Notes under the pieces: model-generated
What the model saw: the letters and a program-made list of their open reading frames with translations, nothing else
Told to the model about the DNA's origin: nothing
Database searches by the model: none
Shown: piece after piece, positions 6,533-13,764 of the stretch
How positions within the stretch are numbered: position 1 is the stretch's first letter
Layout: every line of letters starts with the position of its first letter
Assembly (NCBI GenBank): GCA_900539035.1
Contig: UQAU01000036.1
Span: 1 to 18,335 of the forward strand
From: an uncultured Collinsella sp.
GTDB lineage: Bacteria > Actinomycetota > Coriobacteriia > Coriobacteriales > Coriobacteriaceae
Reading direction: 5' to 3'
DNA length: 18,335 bases
Translations under genes and position numbers: made by a program

Positions 6533-7357
6533 ATGACTGCGCCGTCTGATTTCAATTCGACCCCCGAGCTTGACGCCACGCTCGTATTTCGTGTGGCCTA
6601 TGATGGCTCGTCGTATAGCGGATTTGCCGAGCAGCCGGGACAGACGACGGTTGCGGGTGAGCTACGTCGAGCCATCGAGACGCTGCTTCGCCGCCCGATC
6701 GATTTGACGTGCGCGGGGCGTACCGATTCCGGCGTGCATGCCGTGGCTCAGTACATCAGCGTGCCTGTAACGGACGCTGAGCTCGCGTGTACGCGCCGTA
6801 GGTGGCTGCGGGCTATGGATGCCCTGCTGCCCAAAGATATCGCCATCAACGAGGTCTACAAGGCTCGTAAGGGCTTTTCTGCGCGCTTTGACGCGCGCTC
6901 TCGCACTTACACCTATCGCATTGCCGATCGTGATGCGCGGCCCGTGCTGTCACGCGGTGCTGTGTGGTGGCATCGCTATCCCCTCGACGTCGATGCGATG
7001 GCGGCCGCCTGCCCTGCGCTTTTGGGCGAGCAGGACTTTAAAAGCTTTTGCAAGGTTGCCTCGGCCGTTGGCAAGCCCACGCACCGCTGCGTAATGCGTG
7101 CCGAGTTTGGCCATGAGGTTGCGTTTGGCGAGGACATCCTGACGTTCACCATCGAGGGCAATGCGTTTCTGCATTCGATGGTCCGTACGATCGTGGGCAC
7201 GCTTGTCGAGATTGGCATGCATCGCCGTGAACCCGAGTGGATGCGCGAGGTCATCGATGCTTGCGACCGTACCGCTGCGGGCCCCACGGCTCCTGCCTGC
7301 GGCCTTACGTTTATGGGCGTGGATTACGATCCCGCCGAGCTTGTCGTGCTCGACTAG
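6533..7357 (+). CDS. truA: tRNA pseudouridine(38-40) synthase TruA
   Basis: It converts U38-U40 in the anticodon arm of several tRNAs to pseudouridine. The catalytic motif CAGRTDSGVHA places the nucleophilic aspartate at D65. FRVAYDGSSYSGFAEQPGQTTV near the N-terminus, FSARFDARSRTYTYRI in the middle and FLHSMVRTIVGTLVEIG near the C-terminus are family hallmarks. Length is 274 aa. ATG 6533 is chosen because GGGAG lies 5 nt upstream; in-frame TTG codons at 6518 and 6521 would only add non-conserved residues. It stands just after the rplQ terminator, its normal place in many Gram-positive genomes, but here outside the terminated operon. Confidence 0.96.
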   Translation: MTAPSDFNSTPELDATLVFRVAYDGSSYSGFAEQPGQTTVAGELRRAIETLLRRPIDLTCAGRTDSGVHAVAQYISVPVTDAELACTRRRWLRAMDALLPKDIAINEVYKARKGFSARFDARSRTYTYRIADRDARPVLSRGAVWWHRYPLDVDAMAAACPALLGEQDFKSFCKVASAVGKPTHRCVMRAEFGHEVAFGEDILTFTIEGNAFLHSMVRTIVGTLVEIGMHRREPEWMREVIDACDRTAAGPTAPACGLTFMGVDYDPAELVVLD

Positions 7358-7518
7358 GGGAGGGCTCGACGCGCCGTTCGTCGGCACCTGTCATCTGTGG
7401 GCTGCGCGTGTGCAACATCTGTTCTTGGCGTGCAATACAACCGGTGTCTCATTGCTTTTATTGCCGGGGTGTACCATGAACCACGGTTTGATTCATTGCT
7501 GTCGAGAGGACGGATAAC

Positions 7519-8559
7519 TTGGTTCGACGTGGCTCGCATCCGCGACTTTCGGTGATCCTTGTGGTAGAAGGTTCGCCCAGCTATGCGATGCGTGCGCTCG
7601 AGAGTATCCAGAACCAAGACCTCTACGATTTGCAGATTGTCGTTGTCTGCCGCGATGCTGCGCCCGGTGTGCGCCATTCGCTTCAAGTTGCTGCCGACAG
7701 GGACATCCATATTGATTTGATTGACGTCGAGGACGCGAAGCGCGGCGCTTGTATTCGTGCCGGTTTTGATGCCTCGCGCGGCTCTCAAATCATCGCCATG
7801 AACGCCGATGAGTGGTTTGCTCCGCAGGCACTTTCCAAGATGGTCGATATCGCGTGCGATACTGCGGCAGACATAGTGTTCCCCACGGTGTCGCTCGACC
7901 GCTATGATGCACATCGAGAGCGCCATTCGCGCGTCTTGGATGCTACTCATATTTCCATTGATAGCAAATCTTCGATGGTGGCCGGGCTGCCTCAGTTGAT
8001 TTTAGGCGGCCTAGTCGCTCAGACCTCTGGCGTGATGTATAGCCGTCCGCTGTTTGAAGCATGCCTGTCGCGTGGCAAGGCGTACCGTACGGTTGAGTTT
8101 ATGGCTTATGCGCTCTCGCAGGCACGATTCGTGTCCGGTTGCTGCGACGCTTGTTTCCACGCGGTGGCACCTAAGCTTACAGATGCCTTTGATCCCACCA
8201 TGTATGCCAGGATATCCGATGACACTCGAGCGCTCGACGAGCTTGCGGACTCACTCTCGGAAGCAGATAGCGGTGGTCGGCTCAAGCTGGCAAGCCAAAA
8301 GTTCTACTTTGCCGGACTGGTCGCCTGCATCGAGAATTTGTGTCTGAGCCCGCATGGAGTGTCGTCAATCGAGCGTTCCGCCCGCATGCGTGATATGCTC
8401 GATGCGCCTCGAACCCGTCAGATGGTCGCCGCGCTCAAGGATAACCATCGGGGACTTGGTCTGTTGTTTGGGCCGATCGCCAGCGCCAAGCCCGCGCGCT
8501 GCGTGATGTGTACGCATCTGGCAGCTTTTCTTAACCGGACGGGCGCAAAAACCGCCTAA
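7519..8559 (+). CDS. Glycosyltransferase family 2-like protein, degenerate active site
   Basis: The first ~120 residues look like a GT-A (family 2) nucleotide-sugar-binding fold: LSVILVVEGSPSYAMRALESIQNQDLYDLQIVVV, then IDLIDVEDAKRGACIRAGFDASRGSQIIAMNADEWF. The usual metal-binding DxD reads N95-A96-D97, so its first acid is lost. The C-terminal two thirds (to residue 346) match nothing I recognise and are fairly cysteine-rich (e.g. CCDAC, ARCVMC). No signal peptide or membrane helix is seen. The start is TTG 7519, a few nt after GAGAGGACGGA; the next in-frame start (GTG 7552) would cut the first beta strand. Substrate unknown, and it may be catalytically altered or inactive. The genes either side (truA, argR) give no functional hint. 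Confidence 0.6.
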   Translation: MVRRGSHPRLSVILVVEGSPSYAMRALESIQNQDLYDLQIVVVCRDAAPGVRHSLQVAADRDIHIDLIDVEDAKRGACIRAGFDASRGSQIIAMNADEWFAPQALSKMVDIACDTAADIVFPTVSLDRYDAHRERHSRVLDATHISIDSKSSMVAGLPQLILGGLVAQTSGVMYSRPLFEACLSRGKAYRTVEFMAYALSQARFVSGCCDACFHAVAPKLTDAFDPTMYARISDDTRALDELADSLSEADSGGRLKLASQKFYFAGLVACIENLCLSPHGVSSIERSARMRDMLDAPRTRQMVAALKDNHRGLGLLFGPIASAKPARCVMCTHLAAFLNRTGAKTA

Positions 8560-8565
8560 ACGGCT

Positions 8566-8603
8566 CATTTCGAAACAAATTTGCATAGAATTGTTTCGAA
8601 ATG
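8566..8603. promoter_or_regulatory. 38-bp inverted repeat with two TTTCGAAA cores
   Basis: The perfect 13-bp arms CATTTCGAAACAA (8566-8578) and TTGTTTCGAAATG (8591-8603) are separated by 12 nt. Each arm contains the self-palindrome TTTCGAAA, with centres 26 bp apart. It starts 6 nt after the glycosyltransferase-like stop and lies about 90 nt before argR. No T-run follows, so a double operator is as plausible as a terminator. Confidence 0.5.
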
Positions 8604-8611
8604 CGTTCTTA

Positions 8612-8657
8612 TACACAAAAGCCTTCAAATAGCGTTAAACTATTCAATCACTGATTG
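8612..8657 (+). promoter_or_regulatory. Putative argR promoter with overlapping palindrome
   Basis: TACACA (8612-8617) and TAAACT (8636-8641) form a weak -35/-10 pair with 18-bp spacing. The perfect palindrome CAATCA-C-TGATTG (8645-8657) would overlap the transcription start. Its AT-rich symmetric character is broadly like an ARG box, so autoregulation by the downstream repressor is possible. This is inference. Confidence 0.3.
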
Positions 8658-8691
8658 ATTGTCTCCGCCATCTTTTGGAGAGAGGGTTTGT

Positions 8692-9129
8692 ATGGCTAAA
8701 AAACGCAATGGGCGCCAGGATGCCATTAGAGATATTGTGCGCAATAAGGACGTCCGCACGCAGCGCGTGCTGGTCGATGAGCTCCGCGCTATGGGCTTTG
8801 ATTGCACGCAGGCGACTGTCTCTCGCGATATTGCCGATATGGGGCTGCGTAAGCTCCCTGAGGGCATCTATGTTCTGGCAGAGGACCTGCACCTGCAGCG
8901 TATGGTTTCCGAGCTCGTAACGGGCGTTCTGCGCACCGATAATCTGGTTATGATCAAGGCTCAGCCTGGCACGGCTTCCGGCATCGCCGCCGCTGTTGAT
9001 GCGGCAGAGCTGCCCGATGTGCTTGGCTCGCTTGCCGGCAACGATACGATTTTGGTTATTGCCCAGACGGCCGAGGACGGCGAGCGTCTTGAGGCGCTGA
9101 TCAATAAGCTGAGCAATTCTCGCAAGTAG
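8692..9129 (+). CDS. argR: Arginine repressor family regulator
   Basis: ArgR is a hexameric, arginine-responsive DNA-binding regulator of arginine synthesis and catabolism. The N-terminal winged helix has the TQATVSRDIADMGLRKLP recognition segment with S44-R45. The C-terminal domain carries GTASGIAAAVD (93-103) and GSLAGNDTILVIA (112-124) with D118, the arginine-binding and oligomerisation motifs. Length is 145 aa, normal for the family. ATG 8692 follows GGAGAGAGGG by 6 nt; an upstream in-frame ATT-start extension is not supported. No arginine genes are adjacent, so targets must be elsewhere. Confidence 0.92.
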   Translation: MAKKRNGRQDAIRDIVRNKDVRTQRVLVDELRAMGFDCTQATVSRDIADMGLRKLPEGIYVLAEDLHLQRMVSELVTGVLRTDNLVMIKAQPGTASGIAAAVDAAELPDVLGSLAGNDTILVIAQTAEDGERLEALINKLSNSRK

Positions 9130-9179
9130 GCGTGCGGGTCGTGCGCTCGGCACTGTGTGCGTGACATGGTGGCTTGTAA

Positions 9180-9216
9180 GGGGGTATCGACGTTGGTCGG
9201 TACCCCCTATATTGTT
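9180..9216 (+). terminator. Terminator of argR
   Basis: A 12-bp stem (9180-9191 with 9196-9207, one wobble) with a GTTG loop is followed by a mixed T-rich tail (TATATTGTTT). It lies about 50 nt after the argR stop. The tail is weaker than usual. Confidence 0.7.
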
Positions 9217-9256
9217 TGCCGGTATAAAGACCGTCCACCAGGTCGCTTTAAACTAA

Positions 9257-9295
9257 AAGGCCCCCGAGCAGTTTAATAAGCTGCTCGGGGGCCTT
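9257..9295. terminator. Strong terminator between converging genes
   Basis: A perfect 15-bp stem AAGGCCCCCGAGCAG / CTGCTCGGGGGCCTT has a 9-nt loop (9272-9280). Read on the minus strand it is followed by TTTTAGTTT, so it mainly ends the pbp transcript. Read on the plus strand the tail is TTGTTG, a weak backup for argR. Confidence 0.9.
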
Positions 9296-9318
9296 GTTGC
9301 TAATGGCCGGATGAATTT

Positions 9319-11547
9319 CTAGCCGACCGTATCGTCAGGCGTGGGCGAGGGGTCGGGAGTGGGCGTAGGCGTGGGCGAGGGGTCGGGAGTGGGCGTAGGC
9401 GTGGGCGTAGGCGTGCCGCCATCGCCGCCGGTCGAACCACCAGTGGAGCCGCCCGTCGAGCCACCGGTCGTTCCGGTGCCGCCGGTGGTGTCGCCGCCCG
9501 TGGTCTCGGTGGTCGTGGTCGTCGTGGTAGTCGTTGTGGTGGTTTCCTCTTCGTCCTCGTTCTCGTCCTTGTCGTCGTTCTCCGTCTTCTTGGTGTTGTT
9601 GGTGCCGTAGAACTTCCAGACGCTGTTGTTCTTGTAGGTGGGCGCCGTTCCGGTCGCAAACTCCTCGCGCTCGGTACCGGTCAGAACGGTGTTCATAAAC
9701 CGCTTAAAGACAGGCAGGTTAGTGCTGTCGCCCAGCAGGTCTGTGCCGTATTTTTGGATGGGAATCTCGCCCGCGGAATAGCCGGTCCACAGGGCGCACG
9801 CCAGCTGCGGGGTATAGCCGCAGAACCACAGGTTGGTGGTGTTGTCGGTGGTGCCCGTCTTGCCGGCATAGGGCTGGTTGACGCTCAGGGCGCCGGCAGC
9901 ACCCGTACCGCCGCCCTTCATGACGCCGGACAGAACATCGGTGACCGCGGCGGCCTCGCCCTCGGTAAGTACCTGTGAGGGATTGTCGGTGTGCTGGTAC
10001 AGCACCGAACCGGTGCGAGAGTCAATCTCGGTGATGGCGATCGGCTGGCGATAGTAGCCGCCGTTGGCAAACGTCGCGTAGGCGGCGGCCATCTCGAGCG
10101 GCGAGATCGAGCCGGTGCCGAGGGTCATGACGGGAACGTCCTCGATGTTGTCCTTGGCGGGATCGATGCCGAGCTTTTTGACGAGCGAGATGATCTTGCT
10201 GTTTCCGACGGCTTCCGCCACCTGGATGTAGCCGGTGTTGGAGGAGTATGCCGTCGCCTGCTTAAGCGTGATGTTGCCATAGCTATGGTTGGCGTAGTTT
10301 TGGACCTCGGTCGTGGTGCCCTTGGCCTTGAGCGGCGAGTTGCAGTTGAGGGTGACGTTGGGGTTCATGCCGTTTTGGATGGCAGTTGCCAGCGTAAAGG
10401 CCTTAAAGGTGGAGCCGACGGGACGCTTGGCCGTGGCATGGTTTACGTGGTTCTCGTCGGCGTTGTAGCCATAGCCGCCCACCATGCACTTGATGTAGCC
10501 GGTCTTGGGGTCGACGACGACCATGCCCATGTCCAGGCCGTCGAGTGAGAGCGTGTCGAGCTGCTCGCGGACGGCATTCTCTGCCACCTGCTGCATCGTG
10601 GGGTCGATGGTGGTCTTGACGGTCAGGCCGCCCTTAAAGAGCACGTCGGTCGAGAACTCCTGCTCCAGCAGCTGCTTAACATAGGCGACAAAGTAGGGCT
10701 GCGAGTATACGTCGACGCCGCTGCCCGAAATCTCGGTCACGTTGAGGGTGATGGGCTCGGCCTGTGCGGCATCGTGCTCCTCCTGGGTGATGTGGCCCAG
10801 GCGCAGCATGTTGTCGAGGACCTTGTTGCGGCGAGACAGTGCCAGGTCGGGGTTGACCGTGGGGTCGTACTGCGAAGGCGAGTTGGGAAGGCCGATGAGC
10901 AGCGCGGCCTCGCTCAGGGTGAGGTCGGCGGCGCTCTTGGACAGGTAGGTCTCGGCTGCGGCCTCGATGCCGTAGGCGCCGTGACCGTAATAGATGGTGT
11001 TGAGGTACATCATGAGGATCTCGTCTTTGGAGTACATGTCCTCCATCTTGATGGCGATGTAGGCCTCGCGCACCTTACGCTCGATGGTCGAGTCGAACTG
11101 CTCCTCCTGCAGAATGGTGTTGCGCACCAGCTGCTGGGTGATAGTCGAGGCGCCTTCGTGCCCGCCGCCGAGGGTTGCCACCGCAGCACGCGCGATACCC
11201 CACAGGTCGATACCGCCGTGCTCGTAGAAGCGCTCGTCCTCGACGTCAACGGTGCCCTGCAGCACGTAGGGGGAGACCTCGTCCTTGGTGATGGACTTGC
11301 GGTTTTGCGTGTAGAAGCTCGCGATCTTGTTGCCGTTGCAGTCGACGATCTCGGTGGGCTCGCTCACCAGATACGCGTTGGCGTCGGTGTAGTCGGGCAG
11401 ATCGGACAGCCAGCGGTTGACGTTGCCGACCATGCCGATGCCAAATGCCACGCCCGCGATAAGCAAAAAGCCCAAAAACGAGAGCAGGATTATGGGCAGG
11501 GCATGCGTCTTTGAACGGCTGCGTCCCTGTCGTTGGCGAGGACCCAT
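9319..11547 (-). CDS. Class A penicillin-binding protein (transglycosylase/transpeptidase)
   Basis: This bifunctional enzyme polymerises and cross-links peptidoglycan outside the membrane. A basic N-terminus (GPRQRQGRSRSK) precedes one membrane anchor (about 16-41). The GT51 domain has EDERFYEHGGID with catalytic E103 and EGASTITQQLVRN. The transpeptidase has STFK (S379), SSN (435-437) and KTGT (K563). From about residue 654 a non-catalytic tail begins: acidic, then Thr-run, Gly/Ser/Thr repeats, then Thr-Pro/Asp-Pro repeats to residue 742, probably a wall-spanning linker. ATG at 11547 is chosen because GGAGGT lies 6 nt upstream; a longer in-frame reading to 11670 would put unrelated sequence before the anchor. 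It converges with argR and is divergent from the U32 gene. Confidence 0.95.
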   Translation of the reverse strand: MGPRQRQGRSRSKTHALPIILLSFLGFLLIAGVAFGIGMVGNVNRWLSDLPDYTDANAYLVSEPTEIVDCNGNKIASFYTQNRKSITKDEVSPYVLQGTVDVEDERFYEHGGIDLWGIARAAVATLGGGHEGASTITQQLVRNTILQEEQFDSTIERKVREAYIAIKMEDMYSKDEILMMYLNTIYYGHGAYGIEAAAETYLSKSAADLTLSEAALLIGLPNSPSQYDPTVNPDLALSRRNKVLDNMLRLGHITQEEHDAAQAEPITLNVTEISGSGVDVYSQPYFVAYVKQLLEQEFSTDVLFKGGLTVKTTIDPTMQQVAENAVREQLDTLSLDGLDMGMVVVDPKTGYIKCMVGGYGYNADENHVNHATAKRPVGSTFKAFTLATAIQNGMNPNVTLNCNSPLKAKGTTTEVQNYANHSYGNITLKQATAYSSNTGYIQVAEAVGNSKIISLVKKLGIDPAKDNIEDVPVMTLGTGSISPLEMAAAYATFANGGYYRQPIAITEIDSRTGSVLYQHTDNPSQVLTEGEAAAVTDVLSGVMKGGGTGAAGALSVNQPYAGKTGTTDNTTNLWFCGYTPQLACALWTGYSAGEIPIQKYGTDLLGDSTNLPVFKRFMNTVLTGTEREEFATGTAPTYKNNSVWKFYGTNNTKKTENDDKDENEDEEETTTTTTTTTTTTETTGGDTTGGTGTTGGSTGGSTGGSTGGDGGTPTPTPTPTPDPSPTPTPTPDPSPTPDDTVG
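9341..9412. repeat. 30-bp tandem repeat in the PBP tail
   Basis: Two identical 30-bp units (9341-9370 and 9371-9400) plus 12 bp of a third encode the Thr-Pro/Asp-Pro-Ser repeats at the PBP C-terminus. Upstream of it in the gene, 9420-9540 is a more diverged run of Gly/Ser/Thr codons. The unit length is a multiple of three, so copy-number changes keep the frame. Confidence 0.9.
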
Positions 11548-11709
11548 ATATTGACCTCCAGGTATGTCGTGCCGGACGGCGGATGTGCCGTCGGGGCAGG
11601 ATGGACATAAGTTATTACACGATAAACCAAACGGGGCGCGCGAGGCCTCGTGTATGCTGGAAGACGGCATTTTTCAGAGTGAATGCATACCTTGGTAAGG
11701 AGTTTGCCG

Positions 11710-13668
11710 ATGGCGATTCGGGCTATGGGGCCGAGCGGACAATACGATACTGGATTGGATGCTGCCGGTGCGGCGCTGCCCGAGCTGCTGGCGCCGGCGG
11801 GCGGGCTCGACCAGATGTTTGCGGCCATCGCCGCGGGCGCCGATGCCATCTATGCGGGGTTGGGCGGCTTTAACGCCCGCGTGAGCGCTCATGGCTTTAC
11901 GGATGACGAGTTTGCGCGCGGTTGTGCCGTGGCGCATGCCCATGGCGTGCGTGTGTACGTGACGCTCAACGTGTTCGTGTTTGACGATGAGTTGTCCGAC
12001 GCGGTGGCGTTGGGAGCCCATGCACTGGAGCTGGGCGCCGATGCTCTGATTGTCGCCGATGCCGGGCTGGCCTGCGCGCTGCGCGCGGCGATTCCCGGGG
12101 TCGAGATTCACCTGTCCACGCAGGCGGGCGCTCATAGCGAGGGTGCCGTGCGGCTTGCCGCCGACGAGCTGGGGGTCGAGCGCGTGACGACGGCACGCGA
12201 GCTGACGGTCGACGAGATTGCGGCGCTATGTGCCACGGGCGTGCCCATCGAGGTATTCTGCCACGGTGCGATTTGCATCGGCTATTCGGGGGCGTGCGAG
12301 TTCTCGGCCCTGCGGCGTGGGCGCTCGGCGATGCGCGGCGACTGCACACAGCCGTGCCGTCTGGCGTACGACCTGGTGGACGAGGCGGGGCAGAGTGTTG
12401 TCGCCGTCGAGGGAGATCGCCTGCTGTGCCCGCGCGACTATCTGGGTATTGCGCATCTGCCCGAGCTTGTAGATGCCGGCGTGGCGTCGCTCAAGATCGA
12501 GGGGCGCATGAAGAACCCCGATTACGTATTCAACGTGGTGCGGGTGTGGCGCCGGGCACTCGATATGCTGTGCGACGGCGCGTGGGGCCCCGGTGCCGTG
12601 GAAGAGCTTGAGCGCGAGCTGGGAAGGTCGTTTAACCGTGGGTTTACCGATGCGTACCTGCGAGGGCGCTCGGGTGCCGAGCTGATGAGCTTTGAGCGCG
12701 CAATTAACCAGGGCGTGCGCGTGGGGCGCTTGGTCGCTGTGGGCCACGAAGAGGTGACCGTTGAGCTCGACGCCGCCGTGGCGGCGGGTGACACGCTCGA
12801 GATTCGGTTCTATCCGGGTGTCGACGCGCGTCCCGATGTGCCCAAGCGCTGGCCGCAGGTGCCCTGCCCGGTGGATGCCGCAGCGGGGAAGCGCGTCGTC
12901 GTGCATTGCAAGCGTAAGGTGGACACGGGCTGCGAGGTGTACCTGATTCGCAGCGCCGGCGTGTTGGATCAGACGGCGGCGGTGTTGGAGCGCATGCGGG
13001 CCGAAGCGGATGCGATTGCACCCGTTGCACGTGCCGTTGAGGTACTGCCCTTTGAGGACGTTGCGGTGGATGGCGGTGCGTCGACGGAGTTGGTGGAGTG
13101 CGCGGCTCCCGCTCGCATGGTTTTTGCTTGGCAACTGATGGATGCCGACCCGCGCGGAGAACTCGATTTGTCCGACGCCGTTGTGGTGCTTGACGAGGTG
13201 TGCCGCACGGGTGACGCTGACCGGACCCGCTCACTGATACAGCGTGCCGGGCGCGTCGTCTGCCGCAACCTGGGACAGGTGGTGATCGCTCGCGAGCTGG
13301 GCGTGACGTTTGACGTGGCGGCGCCGGTGTTCTGCGCGAATCGGGCCACGCTTGCCTGGCTGCGCGAACTCGGTGCGGGGCGGGTGTACTTGCCGGCCGA
13401 GTTGCTCAACAATGATAGGGGGCGTATTGCCGAGCTGGCTGCTGAACCCGGCGTCCTTGGCCCCATCGACGCCGACCGTCCCGAGCTTATGGTGTGCGAG
13501 CACTGCCTGCTGACCGCCGAGGGCGTCTGCGCCACCGATGCGACGGGACAGGTCCGTTGCCGCGACTGCTTGCGTCGTCGGCAGGTACGCTATCTGGTCG
13601 AGCGTGACGGTACACGTCTGCCAGTTGCCATTGACGCATGCGGCAGGACGAGGATTTTCCTGTCGTAG
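11710..13668 (+). CDS. U32 family protein, probable Fe-S RNA hydroxylase (RlhA/TrhP-like)
   Basis: The family signature is present as EVFCHGAICIGYSGACEF (residues 182-199), followed by RGDCTQPCRLAYDL. The N-terminus (PELLAPAGGLDQMFAAIAAGADAIYAGL) is the typical TIM-barrel start. Although named peptidases, the characterised E. coli members RlhA and TrhP hydroxylate rRNA or tRNA, and U32 relatives bind 4Fe-4S. Here C189 and C196 (six residues apart) plus C212 and C240 are candidate ligands. A C-terminal CxxC (596/599) and CxxC (617/620) could bind metal. The 652-aa length resembles the long RlhA type. ATG 11710 follows AAGGAG by 7 nt; an in-frame ATG at 11683 lacks a site. Exact substrate unknown. 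Confidence 0.8.
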   Translation: MAIRAMGPSGQYDTGLDAAGAALPELLAPAGGLDQMFAAIAAGADAIYAGLGGFNARVSAHGFTDDEFARGCAVAHAHGVRVYVTLNVFVFDDELSDAVALGAHALELGADALIVADAGLACALRAAIPGVEIHLSTQAGAHSEGAVRLAADELGVERVTTARELTVDEIAALCATGVPIEVFCHGAICIGYSGACEFSALRRGRSAMRGDCTQPCRLAYDLVDEAGQSVVAVEGDRLLCPRDYLGIAHLPELVDAGVASLKIEGRMKNPDYVFNVVRVWRRALDMLCDGAWGPGAVEELERELGRSFNRGFTDAYLRGRSGAELMSFERAINQGVRVGRLVAVGHEEVTVELDAAVAAGDTLEIRFYPGVDARPDVPKRWPQVPCPVDAAAGKRVVVHCKRKVDTGCEVYLIRSAGVLDQTAAVLERMRAEADAIAPVARAVEVLPFEDVAVDGGASTELVECAAPARMVFAWQLMDADPRGELDLSDAVVVLDEVCRTGDADRTRSLIQRAGRVVCRNLGQVVIARELGVTFDVAAPVFCANRATLAWLRELGAGRVYLPAELLNNDRGRIAELAAEPGVLGPIDADRPELMVCEHCLLTAEGVCATDATGQVRCRDCLRRRQVRYLVERDGTRLPVAIDACGRTRIFLS

Positions 13669-13717
13669 GTGCCGCGTCGCGTCAGTTTGTTATCATATGA
13701 GAGTTTATGGACTTCCA

Positions 13718-13743
13718 GCACCGCCGTATCCGGTGAGGGTGCT
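13718..13743 (+). promoter_or_regulatory. Small hairpin in the tyrS leader
   Basis: AGCACC (13718-13723) pairs with GGTGCT (13738-13743), and a competing inner stem ACCG/CGGT (13721-13724/13731-13734) exists. It sits just before the tyrS ribosome binding site. No T-box motif is seen, so this is only a weak candidate for leader control. Confidence 0.25.
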
Positions 13744-13764
13744 ATAGCAAAAGGAGGATACCCA

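Noticed and set aside
9341..9610. Plus-strand frame through the PBP repeat tail (Gly-Val-rich, then Val-rich)
   Set aside because: It is the shadow of the tandem repeats in the minus-strand PBP gene.
11548..11670. N-terminal extension of the PBP frame up to 11670
   Set aside because: ATG 11547 has a strong GGAGGT at ideal distance and gives the normal basic N-terminus plus membrane anchor; the extension has no family similarity.
13666..13764. U32 gene and tyrS lie in the same frame with only the TAG between them, suggesting readthrough or fusion
   Set aside because: tyrS has its own strong ribosome binding site at 13751-13758, the 32 intervening codons look non-coding, and same-frame placement has a one-in-three chance.
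13669..13764. T-box leader for tyrS
   Set aside because: Fewer than 100 nt are available, and neither the conserved T-box sequence nor a terminator/antiterminator pair is present.
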